A DNA stretch of 64,000 nt. Origin: Syncephalastrum monosporum B8922 (taxonomy: Eukaryota; Mucoromycota; Mucoromycetes; Mucorales; Syncephalastraceae). This document shows, in pieces, positions 46,331 to 59,891 of the stretch. The first letter of the stretch is position 1, and each line of letters opens with the position of its first letter. A model generated the notes under the pieces. That model had not been told where the DNA came from. It made no database searches and saw nothing but the letters and a program-made list of their open reading frames with translations. Made by a program: the position numbers and the translations under genes. The stretch lies in NCBI GenBank assembly GCA_000697355.1, contig JNEN01000921.1:43183-107182 (forward strand). The letters are read 5' to 3'.

Positions 46331-46904
46331 CAGAGGCTCGTGTTGTCTTGTTGGCCCTTTTGATGGGCATGTGAAAAGCGGGGAAGAAGGAGAGAAGGAG
46401 AGCAAGCGGAGAGGAAGAAGAGCAAAGTGAGACGCAAGAAAGGAGCGGAACTGAAACGTGTGTTAATGTCTCATATTCATTGCATAGACCTGATCTGTTT
46501 CACTTACGGGCAGAGAAAAAGCGGAAAGGAGGTGGAAGAGGCGCGAGTGGAAGAGAAGACAGGAGGAGAGGCGAGCAAGAAGACTGCAAGCTAAGTGTAC
46601 ATAAGAAGGAGGTTAGTGTGGTCCAAGAACCATGTACTCTTGACGCGACAACTTACTTTCATGCACACCGGTGCAGTTGGGGACGGGCAACCGGTGGCAG
46701 AGGGACTTATAGGGAATGTAGTGGTCTATGTGTTGCACTTCTTATTAGTTTATACTTGTAATCAGAGTCCTTTTGTATATACTTGCCAGCGTAAGACTTG
46801 ACCAGGGTAAAGAAGAAGAAGAAAAGTAGACGTGAGAGAAAACAAAAGACCTTTTATGAGAAAGAGCGCGTGTCAATCGATATTCATGCAAGAACACGGG
46901 CGGG

Positions 46905-47190
46905 CTGTGCCAATGGGAAAGGAGAAGTAAAAGATAAGGACCTGACAGGGATTGACGTAGAGCTTTTTTCCAAGTTTCATAGGTTCCATTGGCTAACCAA
47001 GCTATCACGCAATCCACGTTTTACCAATGGGGAAAAAGAGCTCAAAGATATGGTCCCTGACAGGGATTGACGTCAGGTATCTTTCGCGTTTCAGAGGATT
47101 CATTGGATTACTTTACCATCACGCGGTTTACATTTACCGAAGGACACGGGTGAAAAGACCTTGATGAAGATTGACGTCAGGTACCGTTGA
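46905..47190 (+). repeat. Degenerate tandem repeat, period about 115 bp
   Basis: Three successive units carry CCAATGGG..., CCTGACAGGGATTGACGT (46941, about 47056, and a weaker copy near 47160), then CATTGG and ATCACGC. Spacing between the GATTGACGT cores is about 115 and 105 bp. The last unit runs up to the tRNA-like fragment. Confidence 0.6.
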
Positions 47191-47216
47191 CGTCTCAAAG
47201 TTGTCTACTTTGGCAG

Positions 47217-47245
47217 ACGCCCTGCCCGGGAATTGAACCGGGGTC
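47217..47245 (-). other. tRNA-like 3' fragment (T-arm) or primer-binding-site-like sequence
   Basis: The minus strand reads GACCCCGGTTCAATTCCCGG followed by GCAGGGCG, which is a T-arm (GGTTCAA-type loop with one stem mismatch) plus acceptor-like strand. No matching D-arm or anticodon arm lies upstream on that strand, so a complete tRNA gene is not supported. Confidence 0.4.
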
Positions 47246-47968
47246 TTTTGTGTCTTGCTTATGTAATTATGGATGTACGGAATATTAAGATTATTATATA
47301 TAGATACATATGGCAAGGGAGAGCATGAAGGTATCCATCATACAAGTGTCGTCATCAAAGCGTGCCTCATTCTATTACTGTTGCCGCACAATTTACCCAC
47401 AAAATATTTATACCCACTTCGCAGGCAATCGGTCACTCTCTCCGTTTTGCAACCTCTTTTTTATTCCTTGTTTCAATACAAACGGAAGAACACTGATCTC
47501 CTACGCCGGTACCGACTAGTCCTTCTCACTCTTCCGCGAACACGTTCTCAAGTATCCATCATGACGCAAATTCAAATATACTGATACACTCAAAGCCTGT
47601 TGAACTCGAGGAGGAATGCGCCTGGATACGTACATCTCCCTTGTGTCGAGAGCAGCAAGTAAGAGGTATCGACGAGCGAGAAATTCAGTTGAGGTTATAA
47701 AAAAAGGCACACAATAAAGACCGTCGGATATATAGCTGTAAGTATATAAAAGAGCTTGAAGTATCTTTTCCCAGCTGATAGTAGACATGTATCAAACTCG
47801 TGAGGACCAAGTAATCAAAGATCATGTGGCTCGATAAGCGAATACGCGATATGGGTTACATTTCTGCATTTCGATGACATTCAAGGTGAGCAAGACATGT
47901 AGCTATATGGCTGCCTGAGCAAATTGTAGAGGATCTTTGTCGCGACGACAGCACTCTCGCTGGAGTAC

Positions 47969-48271
47969 ATGTCCTCATCGAATACATTTGCTCCCCTTAC
48001 TGGATATCGTGTAAATATACCCCCAGAAGGAGCTCTATTATTTCCTTGTCGTTTCATGGAGCGGTGGACTGTTTCAGCTACGGTGCGTAAAAAAACCTGC
48101 TTACCCTGTCTCAGGTCGGGTGATTTGTCAATGGATGCTTATGGTGTCAGTCGTCACTTCTTTCGTAAACCTGCCAAAGGCATAATACCAATAGGAAATG
48201 GTGTATCTTCTACAGTAAAAGGTGATATCACAGGCATATCAGCTAAAAGTAGAAGTAGTTTCAATGAATAA
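47969..48271 (+). CDS. Hypothetical 100-aa open frame
   Basis: The frame opens with MSSSNTFAPLTGYRVNIPPE and has mixed, protein-like composition with two CxxC-like cysteines (CLPCL). It has no recognisable domain and no clear intron partners. It sits between repeats and the ARG5,6 promoter and may be a remnant of a larger gene or a chance frame. Confidence 0.2.
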   Translation: MSSSNTFAPLTGYRVNIPPEGALLFPCRFMERWTVSATVRKKTCLPCLRSGDLSMDAYGVSRHFFRKPAKGIIPIGNGVSSTVKGDITGISAKSRSSFNE

Positions 48272-48544
48272 AAGAACGGTCGATGGCAAAGAAGTAAAAG
48301 TCAATAGTAAAGCTGGAACTAGAAATAAGCATTAATGAATGATAAGCGTTGTCTGGGGAAAATCTCGAGCGGACTTTTGAGTGAGTCACAGCCTTCGGTT
48401 TCAATTTCCTAAAGAAAAAAAAAAGCTTGGATTTTTTTTTTTATTTCTTAATCGACCCTTGCTAGCTTCTTGAGCTGTCAACTTTCCCCTTTCTTCTTCT
48501 CTTTCGATAAGCTTTTCTTGGAGTTTCGTTAGGGCGACCCGGTC

Positions 48545-51221
<2,677 letters not shown>

Positions 51222-51811
51222 ACGAAGACAACGACCAACGACACACATACGCACGCACATCCCACATACAAAGAGTTTCGCATAACATAGAACGCTGTAA
51301 TATATTTAAAAAAGACACTCTGTTTTTTTCGGTTCCTCTTTGTGATTTCTGTATGAACGGGTGAGGTCAGTTGACCTGTCTGTGCAGGTGGGTTGACCTC
51401 GTATGCACAAAGGGAATTTGCTCAAGCATTATTGACGATGCAGCCCGCGGTCGTCGACAGGTTCCTGGCCTGAGTCTTCTAAGTCTTCTAGAGGTACAAA
51501 ACAGCGATGCAAGCGGAATACCATGGTCCTGAAAGCAATCTGTTTATTTGCAAAATACAGGGTGAACAATGGGGTTGGCCACGTGCTTTGTGAATGGTGG
51601 GAAGCGCCGGTTTTGGGCATGAAATATTGTTTTTGTTTCGTTCTCTCTTTTTCGTCTTTGTCCCGGATCGCATTAGATTCGCGCGCGCGCGTCCTTCCCT
51701 TTTTTCCCTTTTTTTTTCCACATACATACGCAGAGCAGCATTTATCTGTTTCTACTTGTGTGTGTGTGTGTGTGTGCCTTTTTTTGAATATTACACACAG
51801 ACTCGACTCGA
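51222..51811. other. Intergenic spacer
   Basis: 590 bp with the ARG5,6 3' flank, an imperfect GGTTGACC-type repeat (about 51365-51397) and a (TG)n tract at about 51760-51775 in the leader of the next gene. Confidence 0.5.
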
Positions 51812-53324
51812 ATGAACCCGTCTGACAGCTACGACGTGCGCACGCCCGAACAAGACAGCCCCTTGGCGGGTGAGGGTGGATCTAGGATCTGGGGCATCAT
51901 GAAAGGAACCGCCAAATTCGCCTCGCGAGAGTTCGAACGCTTCATTGACACAATGGGCTTCAACACGGTGACCGACAACTCAAGCTCACAACTGGCCTCG
52001 CCCTTGGTACATTCAACTTTGAATGCATAACACGATTCTCACCTTTTTCTTCCTATCAAAGGGTCTTTCGTCAGAAGCACGGTCCAGCGGACAGAACGCG
52101 AGAGTCCGAGACCGGTCCCGGTCCATCCAGCAGGCCACGACCGCCCTTCACGATGTGATGAACCAGGTGAAAGAACTCGAACATACGCGCCACGCTACCA
52201 CGCACCTTCCGCCACCGCACCAACAAAGCCAACAGCGTCCTTCGAACAATGAGCCTCTTTGTTCCGCTTATTCATCGAGTGCACCCCGGACTCCCCTTCA
52301 GAACAGACCAGATCATGCTGATGACGATGACCGGATAAAACTCCTCGAAAGGCGTATCGAGATGCTTCAGGGCGTGGTAAGTAACGAAGCAAAGCTATGG
52401 ACAAAGAAAAGAAGCAATACTGAATGCCAGCCAGGTCGATAAGCTCGTGGGTCCTGATAAAATAGAAAGGGCAGAGAAGATAGACAGGATAGAGAGGATA
52501 GAGAGGGCAGACAAGCCAGACAAGACAGACAAGACAGAGCCGACCCGAGCCTTGTCTCGGTCAGCCGCACGCTTGGCCACCCCCAGCCCCGATCTCTCAC
52601 CGCGACCCGAAGAGACGCTCTCGCGCCGCACCCGCCGTTCCCTCTCGCCGCAACCTCTCTCCATCCCACTCCCAGCCGCACCCTCGCCCGAACCGCCGTC
52701 AGCCTCCCCTCGCAAGATATCCACCCTCACCTATTCCGCCCGCGAAACACCGCGCACACCGCCCCCGCGTCGTTCGCTCTCTCCCCTCCGCCAGCGCACG
52801 CCTCTCAGAGCCTCCAAGCCAGCCAGACCATCCCAGAGCGTCCGAGTCATGCCCTTTGTCGAGGAACTCAATCGCGCTTTGAGCAAAAAGGCCTCTCCGC
52901 CTGCGCTGACCCCTCGCCCTGTCGGCGCTCCCAAACTCACAGTAAGTCAAGATCGATCCTAAGACGTTTTCTTTTTTTTTTTTTTCCTCACTCTCGGTGA
53001 TATTCCCCCCGTTCTTAGCACATCCCCAGCCAGCACTATGATGTGCAGCAAGAGATCAACGAGATGATTCCCAAAGTCCAACTGCGGCGTACCGAAATGA
53101 TCCCGTAAGTTCATGCACGGAAGTAGGAAATGGAAATGGATAGGGCTAATCGTGGACGCACGGATAGTGGCCCTGACGGCACATTGCAGCGGAACAAGGT
53201 ATGGACCGAGATCTATGACCGCAAGCGACTGTATCGCTACAAACGCTCCCATGCGTCGGTGGACGAGAGTCCATCCGAACGAGGCAGTAGCGAACCCTCC
53301 GACAAAAGGCCACGCTCCTCATAA
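51812..53324 (+). CDS. Low-complexity coiled-coil protein, unknown function
   Basis: Five exons (51812-52006, 52062-52376, 52435-52941, 53019-53104, 53168-53324) encode 419 aa in phase. An N-terminal conserved-looking block contains 'IWGIMKGTAKFASREFERFI'. It is followed by a heptad region (QATTALHDVMNQVKELE, DRIKLLERRIEMLQGVVDKL). Next comes a charged repeat of Asp/Lys/Ile/Glu (EKIDRIERIERADKPDKTDK). A long Ser/Pro/Arg-rich stretch has SP and TP sites (possible CDK targets). The tail has 'HYDVQQEINEMIPKVQLRRT' and 'NKVWTEIYDRKRLYRYKR'. I do not recognise a family; a cytoskeletal or nuclear scaffold is only a guess. It converges on HisRS, with 248 bp between stops. Confidence 0.75.
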
Positions 53325-53572
53325 GCTATACTTATCCCTGCCTTTGTACATACCGCCTCAGGATGTCCCTTTCTTTTTTTCCTTTTTGTTCTTTTTTACC
53401 ATTCATCTCTTGCTAATACCTGTAGTATCCGTCATCCATATTCAATCTGAAAAAAACCAGCTTTGTTCTCTTTTACAAGTTTTACTCTGGAAGTTACCCT
53501 CTTTATGTACAATGTGTCTGTCTGTCTATGCTACAGATATGTATACTATCCCCATTGCTTATGCGGCGTGCT

Positions 53573-55189
53573 TTATGCTTGGATCTCAGCCAAGCGATTC
53601 TGGAGTTCGTGCACCAAGTCCTGAACAGGCACGAGCGCGCCAGGTCCTTGGTTTGGATCTTTTTTATGCATGTTCTTAATGCGCACCATGCCCTGCGCGA
53701 GCTCTTCAGGGCCGATGACGACCGCGAGCGGGACCTGGGCCTTTTCACACTGCTCCCACTGCTTATTCATCTTGGCATTCTGCTTGTAAGCAAACATGGT
53801 CGGGATATCGGCATCCCAGCACTGGCGAGCGACACTGAGACGGTCGAGAAGCGACGCGCCCGGCGCAGACACAACGCACACTTGGAGATCGTTGCTCTTG
53901 ACAGCGCCTTGTTTGGCCTGCAAGATGGCAAAGATGCGCTCGACGCCGAGCGAGACACCGACGCACGGGACCTGAATGGGCTGGCCTTTCTTGTTTGTGC
54001 CTGCAAACATGCCGACCAGGTTGTCATACCGTCCACCGGCGGCAATGGAGCCCACCTCGCGCTCGCCGTGTGGGATCGCCTCGTAAATGATGCCGGTGTA
54101 GTAATCCAAACCACGCGCGAGACTGAGGTCAAAGGAGGTCTATAGCCATGCTATGATGAGCGAAACAAAGAACACGCTCGCCCCCCCCCCTCTTTGCTTG
54201 CCATTTACCTTATCGGCTACGCCCAGCGCGTCCATGTAATCGTACAGCAGTCGCATATCGGCAATGCCTTCTTGGGCCGTCGGGCTACGCTGCAGCATCG
54301 CATCCTGCGCGAGTGTCTCCAGGAGATCACGCCCGCCGTTCAGCTTAACATAGCGGCCAATCTTGTCTGCCACCTCCGGCGCAACCTGGCGCACCTCTAT
54401 CATTTCCTGCTTCACGTCGGCCCACGGCACCTTGTCCAGCTTGTCGACGGCCGACGAAACGGACCGGATGCTCTCGTGGGGGACGCCGCACGCTTCAAAG
54501 ATGCCATCGAGGATCTTGCGGTGGTTGAGCTTGACGGTGAAAGGACCAATGTCGAGGCGGGGGAGCGCATCGTACAGGACTTTGAGGACTTCCGCGTCTG
54601 GCAGCATCGGGTCGTATTCGCCGGCAATGTCAAAATCGCATTGATAGAACTCACGCAGTCTGCCTTTGGTCATGGCGGGCTGGTCGCGGCGGTAGACCTT
54701 GGCAATGTGGTATCGCTTGAAGCGGTGGTATGTCTTGCCGTGCATCGCAACAAAGCGAGCAAAGGGCACGGTGAGATCGTAGCGAAGCGAACAGGACTCA
54801 CCGCCCTGGTCGGCCAAATCGTAAATGAGCTTGCTGTCCTCGCCGTACTTGCCGGACAAGATGTCTTTCAGCTCCATGACGGGCGTATCTATAGTGACTG
54901 CGCCATGGCGACGAAAGATACGTGTCACGGTCGAAAAGACCTGCTCACGTATCGCCATGTCCTGATCGGTATAGTCTTTTGTGCCCTTGGGTGTCTTTAG
55001 CACATAGTTCTGTGCCTGGAAATGAGAGTAAGCACCATGATCCCGCGCATGAGATTATGAAATGAAGAAGATTGCCTGTTGTGTAGAATAGCATCGCTGC
55101 GTGATAAAGATGGGCGCGGCCGGGCGAAAACAAGGACGGGCGAAGTTGATCCGTAAGGAGTGGATCGTGCTTCGAGTGGTGGAAAACAT
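53573..55189 (-). CDS. HTS1: Histidyl-tRNA synthetase, mitochondrial-targeted form
   Basis: Three exons (55189-55076, 55015-54209, 54139-53573), phase 0, encode 495 aa. The enzyme charges tRNA-His. Class II motifs are present: motif 2 '[15 protein letters not shown]', HisA '[10 protein letters not shown]', '[13 protein letters not shown]', and motif 3 '[10 protein letters not shown]'. The anticodon-binding domain follows ('[20 protein letters not shown]'). The first exon encodes a textbook presequence rich in Arg, Ser and Thr and without acids ([19 protein letters not shown] ... QRCYSTQQ). It joins '[20 protein letters not shown]' only through a GC-AG intron (CAACAG|GCAATC). Fungi usually use one gene for cytosolic and mitochondrial enzymes through alternative starts. 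The next in-frame ATG lies within the catalytic domain (MAIREQVF), so a cytosolic start must come from another leader or a non-AUG codon. Confidence 0.92.
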
Positions 55190-56394
55190 CAAAAATATGT
55201 CGCCCTTGTCCGCTTTCCTTATTTGAATCTGCGCATTGCATCTTTTTGCGACCACCAAGCGCCGCTCCCTGGGTGATACACGCCTTACTTGCTGAGTCTT
55301 TGTTGACCCAAATAACCACTCATCTCCATCCAGCACCGTCAGCAGGGTAAAGGCATGCATCCTAGTGCATACATACAATACATAGAGTACATACAGTACA
55401 TACATACATACATACCTTACATTATGTATAATTCACAATACGTTATACGGAATATAATATGTTATTTCAAAGACCACCATGAATCGGCTCCCTATCATAT
55501 CTGCATATGACATGCGCACCGTGCGCTTTACACGCTTTTCACTGCATCGGTGTTAGGACGCAGAATAGATTTCTATACTGGCTTCGGTCGATGTTGAGAA
55601 TATGAGAAAGGAAAAGAAATATGGGGTGACATGGTCAGACAGTACTGTACAAGGCGATGCAACACCTAAGAGAGGGGACGGTGAAGGGATGCCGAGTGCC
55701 CAGCATCGGGGCGGCTGTGCAACCGTGCCACAACTTTAACAGGGTTCGTTACCGCCCGCATCCATCCCTCTCTCCCCACCGGCGTCGTCGTCATCAGAAG
55801 CACTCCTTTGCGGACACGTCCTGCCCGTGTATGTCTCTCGCTCCTGCTCTCATGTGGGGAATTCCAAGGATGGTAGCACACCCCCTTTACTTTCCCTATC
55901 TTTCAAAAAAATCGCCTGGAAAACGCTGGCATATAGGTCGTACTGAAGTAGGAAGTCTGAAGCGGGATGTTTCACATCAAACAAGGCACTATTTATCAGA
56001 AACGTAGAGTAGAAGGACAAACTTTGCGGCACACAGCAGACGGATAGGATCGAGGCACACTAAAATGATTCCCCAAGACTGTGCTTTGCATCATGACCCC
56101 AATGTCGGTGGAACACATGACGCTGGAAACAAAATAGAGAAGCTATATCACCAGTGTCGGCTGCTCCTTCCGGACAGGGTCCTTCTTTTTTTTTTTTTTC
56201 TTCTCTCTCTTTTTTCTTGTGCTTTCTGACCTGTCATCGCTCTCTCTCTCTCTCTCTCTAAAGAACTCACTAGCCCCTTCAATCCCTTCTTCTTCTTTTT
56301 TAACCTTCTTTTCACGACTTGCCCTATTGTATACCCTTTTTTTTATATACTTTTCTTAAACCTTCTCATCGCATATACCCATCTTTTTATTGTC
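55190..56394. other. Intergenic region
   Basis: About 1.2 kb. It contains TACATACA repeats (about 55370-55430), a C/T and T tract (56185-56260, including a TCTCTCTC run) and small frames without coding character. The T/C tracts are probably the leader of the RRM gene. Confidence 0.5.
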
Positions 56395-57242
56395 ATGCCT
56401 TCTGCCAACGACAACCGTAAGACGCTGTACATAGGCAATTTGGATCAGCGTGTGGTCGACTACATGCTCCGTGAGATATTCTCCGCCATTGGACCGGTCA
56501 AGCACGTCAAGATCATTGCGGGTGGCAAGACGGTATTAAAGAGCGATCACCATGAGAACAATACATTGCTCACAAACAACAATGAATGATGATAACAATA
56601 GGGGTCCAACTATGGATTCATTGAATTTCTTGATCACTATACGGCCGAGCAGGCTCTGGAAACAATGAACGGGCGACGCCTTTTCGGCCATGTGGGTGAC
56701 ACAAGAAAGAGAGCAGGGCGAAGCATTATGAGACTAATCGAGATATATGTATGTTGTAGGACGTGCGAGTGAACTGGGCTGTGCAAGGCGCATCGTCACC
56801 CCAGAAATGCCATATCTTTGTAGGCGACCTGGGACCGGACGTCAGCGATGAAGTGTTGTCGCAGACCTTTGGGATCTTTCACAGCATGGCGTAAGTGCTT
56901 GGCCATGATTTAAATTTCGCCATGTCCCTCACAAGTTATTGGCGTGCCTTTTCCAAATTTATTAGAGACGCGCGCGTGATGTGGGACCTGACGACAGGCC
57001 ATTCACGCGGCTTCGGGTTTGTAAGTTTCCGCGATCGAAGCGACGCAGAACAGGCGATCGCCACCATGAACGGTGAGCGGCTCGGGTCTCGTGCCATGCG
57101 CGTCAATTGGGCCAACCAGAAAACGCCCGCGCATTGTTACAGCAACAGTAGCAACAGCCATATCACTGCCACACACAATAGCAAGGTTGCTCGGCTGAGT
57201 AACAACATACCCAGCAGCAGGCGATCCATGATTCGTCACTGA
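56395..57242 (+). CDS. Two-RRM RNA-binding protein, TIA1/Pub1-like
   Basis: Four exons (56395-56532, 56602-56691, 56760-56890, 56966-57242) encode 211 aa. RRM1 shows RNP2 'LYIGNLD' and RNP1-like 'NYGFIEFLD', ending 'VRVNWAVQG'. RRM2 shows 'HIFVGDLGPDVSDEVL' and RNP1 'SRGFGFVSF', ending 'MRVNWANQK'. The 'VNWA' closures are hallmarks of TIA1/Pub1/Nam8 proteins, which bind U-rich RNA in stress granules or 5' splice-site selection. Those proteins usually carry a third RRM; here the frame ends 45 residues after RRM2 in a Ser/Asn/His-rich tail with no further RRM downstream. It is therefore a shortened paralogue, or its 3' end was lost. Confidence 0.88.
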
Positions 57243-58143
57243 ACAGAACAGAACATGATCTTATTCTTTTTTTCTTTCGCTTTATTGGTCTTATATATAT
57301 TTTCTTTTTTGCTTTGCTTGTACTTCATGCATTCTTTTTTTCCATGCGAATGCGAATACAAACGGCGTAATGCGCGTCTGATACAGAAGTTGTGAGTGCG
57401 TGTATGTATGTGCAGATGTCTTTATCTTTAATCAGGATCGACATGGCGGGTTATGATTCTCTTTTCTCACTGTGTCGGTTCAATCCACCTCAACACCTCC
57501 TTCCTGCTATCTGGTATGTCGGCCCTCGAGAATCATTATTTCTTGCTCGCTGCTTTTTCTATCTTTTTTTTTTTTGATTTCCTGCCGATCATCTATTGTG
57601 CACCGTGACACCGGTGACCTGTTGCCATGCATGCCGGACATTGGTCTGCATCGGGTGTTGCCAACTTGGTACTTATCTCCTTCCTGTATCTTGGCCCTTT
57701 GCACTGCTTTACCATTTCTTGAGTAATGGGGTGAAATGAAAATGCCGAATACATATATTAAACAAGGGTAAGTGATATCTAGCCAATAAAGATGTGGATT
57801 GTAAAAAGCAGAAAAGTCTGGATGGAAACAAAGCTGCAATGAGAGGGTAAAGTTGCACCAATGTGCGACACACGGCAAGCATGGATTCATTCGCCGCTTT
57901 CAAATCCCGCCTGTAATTATTTTTTGAATTGGGGCGCTCAAACGATAGTCAACCCCCCTTTCACCCGTAAAGTACAGCTGGCCTGTCAACATCCACCTTA
58001 TCACTCTACTTATTTACACTCGAGAGTCATATATTCAAACGTGCCCCGGCTACTCTACTCTACTCTACTCTGATCTGTATATTCCCCAACCAACCCTTGG
58101 TCGTCTTTTTTTACTTCCTTCTACCTTCGTACATAATACCAAA
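57243..58143. other. Intergenic region
   Basis: About 900 bp. T-rich 3' flank of the RRM gene, then a CTCTACTCTACTCTACTC repeat (about 58051-58070) in the leader of the next gene. No gene seen. Confidence 0.55.
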
Positions 58144-58770
58144 ATGTCGTGCCTCGAGGTCCAAGCGGTGCCGGTCACCGCTGTGTCTACAAACACTACC
58201 ACTACCATTGCTACTGCGCCTCCCACTCCCACCTCACCCACCTCCTCAGACAATTCAGACAGTTCAAGCACCTATACCAAAGATTATGACAGCCAACAAC
58301 AACACCTCAATCAGACTCTTCGGCACAAGGTCAACCGGCTGGAGCTGGACAATGACTTTCTGACAGAGCAGAACGATCATCTTGAGAAGGAAGTCAACTT
58401 GTCGCAGCACACAGTGCGAGCGCTGAAATCGATTGCGCTGCAAAAGGACTCGGCATTGCAAGAAGCCAGGCAGGAACTGGAGCGTGCCTATTTCCGTATC
58501 CGCATGCTTGAGATGACGTTGATCCGTCAGCAGCAGCAGCAGCGGCAGCAACTCCTTCACCAGCAACAGCAGCAGCAGCTGCTGTTCTCGCGTCGTCAGC
58601 AACAGCCGACCCTTGTGACCGACGCTGACTCGTCCGATAGCCAAGAGTTCTCTGAAGACGAGGGCGATATTGATATTGTCGCTAAACTCCCCTTGCGCCG
58701 TTCCGAGGACAAGAGCAAGACAAACCATCCTATTTCTTCCCACCATCAGCAAGATGTCTGGGCCCTGTAA
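58144..58770 (+). CDS. Small coiled-coil, glutamine-rich protein
   Basis: Intronless frame of 208 aa. Residues 1-50 are Thr/Ser/Pro-rich. Residues about 55-125 form a strong coiled coil (LRHKVNRLELDNDFLTEQND, then HTVRALKSIALQKDSALQ). A glutamine tract (QQQQQRQQLLHQQQQQQ) and an acidic segment (SDSQEFSEDEGDIDIV) follow. No family is recognised. The start is the first ATG after a C/T-rich leader. The heptads and Q-tract fit a transcriptional or cytoskeletal adaptor, which is speculation. Confidence 0.7.
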   Translation: MSCLEVQAVPVTAVSTNTTTTIATAPPTPTSPTSSDNSDSSSTYTKDYDSQQQHLNQTLRHKVNRLELDNDFLTEQNDHLEKEVNLSQHTVRALKSIALQKDSALQEARQELERAYFRIRMLEMTLIRQQQQQRQQLLHQQQQQQLLFSRRQQQPTLVTDADSSDSQEFSEDEGDIDIVAKLPLRRSEDKSKTNHPISSHHQQDVWAL

Positions 58771-59891
58771 ATCCTTGTGTTTTTTTCTCTATATCTTTTT
58801 TTTTTCTTTTTTTATACATATATTCTCTCACAACAAGCTGTGGGCCGGACCCCACGCTTGGCATTTTTTTTTCTCCCACCGCCTTTTAACAAGAAAAAAT
58901 ACTGTTTTGCTGCTTAAGCAATTCCCCCCCTTTTTTTTTTTTTTTCTGAGCCTCCTCCTGTCCCCCCTTTTTCTTTGCGTGCGATCTGCCGCTCTCTTTC
59001 CGCTCTTGAATAAAGCTTGATGCGCTGGATTATTCTGCATAGCTTATAAAACCAGAATACGTAATTCTTTTGTCATGGCATGGCATAGTTGGGTATGCTG
59101 TTATTTTTATTTGCATTTTTATTATCCTTCGAGGACGCCAAAGTACAGATACAATGACAGAGTGAAACCGCAAAGAACGAGATATGCGGAAAAAAAAAAG
59201 CCGTGGTGTGTGCATGATGGGTGTCCATAAAGAGAACCACTTAAAAAAGAGGAGCATGCAAGTGGGGTAGGACACGCTATTACTGTGTGCTGTATCATTA
59301 AATGACATGCCAATGTACAAGATCAGGCCCAGTCAACCCAGTCAACCCAGTTCACCAACCAGCCAGCGACAATCTGGACAGACGGGACCGTGTGCGACCG
59401 TGCATCGCAAACATTGATGCCAGCCCAACTCAATCGTAACAGGATATGATACGGTATAACAAATAGAAGACTTTTATCAGGCGTGATGTGATGTGATGTG
59501 GTGCTATGCTGTGCTATGCTATGCTATACTATACTATACTATATTATAGGAAAGAGAAGCGTGGTGTGATTAGAAGGCAAGAGAAACGAGTGATGGACAA
59601 GTGGGTTTGAATATGGCATGTGATCCAGTTTGGATGTTCACGTTTTCATGGATGAATCTGTTTCCGCCCTCTTTAATTTCGCTCTCTCCTCCCCGTGCCT
59701 TTTTCTCTTTTTGCTTTTCTCCCCCTCTCCCTCTCGCCCTCGCTCTCTTTGTGCGGGCCTCTTTTTTTACGCCACCGTTACTTATCATCTATCTATATAT
59801 AAATATATATCTATATCTACATCTGCTACAGGCGATATACATATATATTTTCTACCTTTTCCCCTATTGACTTGCCTCATCCCAACCTGCA
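58771..59891. other. Intergenic region with microsatellites
   Basis: About 1.1 kb. T-tracts near 58797-58812 and 58929-58945, a GTGATGTGATGTG/TGCTATGCTATAC microsatellite (59480-59550), TATATAAATATATATC repeats (59795-59850) and GTCAACCCA repeats (about 59330-59350). No gene supported. Confidence 0.55.

Larger units (their letters stand above)
46331..48544. other. Gene-poor repeat-rich region
   Basis: Purine-rich stretch (46375-46600), three degenerate tandem repeats (about 46905-47190), a tRNA-like fragment (47217-47245), and a 100-codon plus-strand frame at 47969-48271 of unknown nature. The end is the ARG5,6 leader. Confidence 0.5.

Noticed and set aside
47130..47290. Complete tRNA gene on the minus strand
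   Set aside because: Only a T-arm and part of an acceptor strand fit; the D-arm and anticodon arm cannot be drawn and the T-stem has a mismatch.
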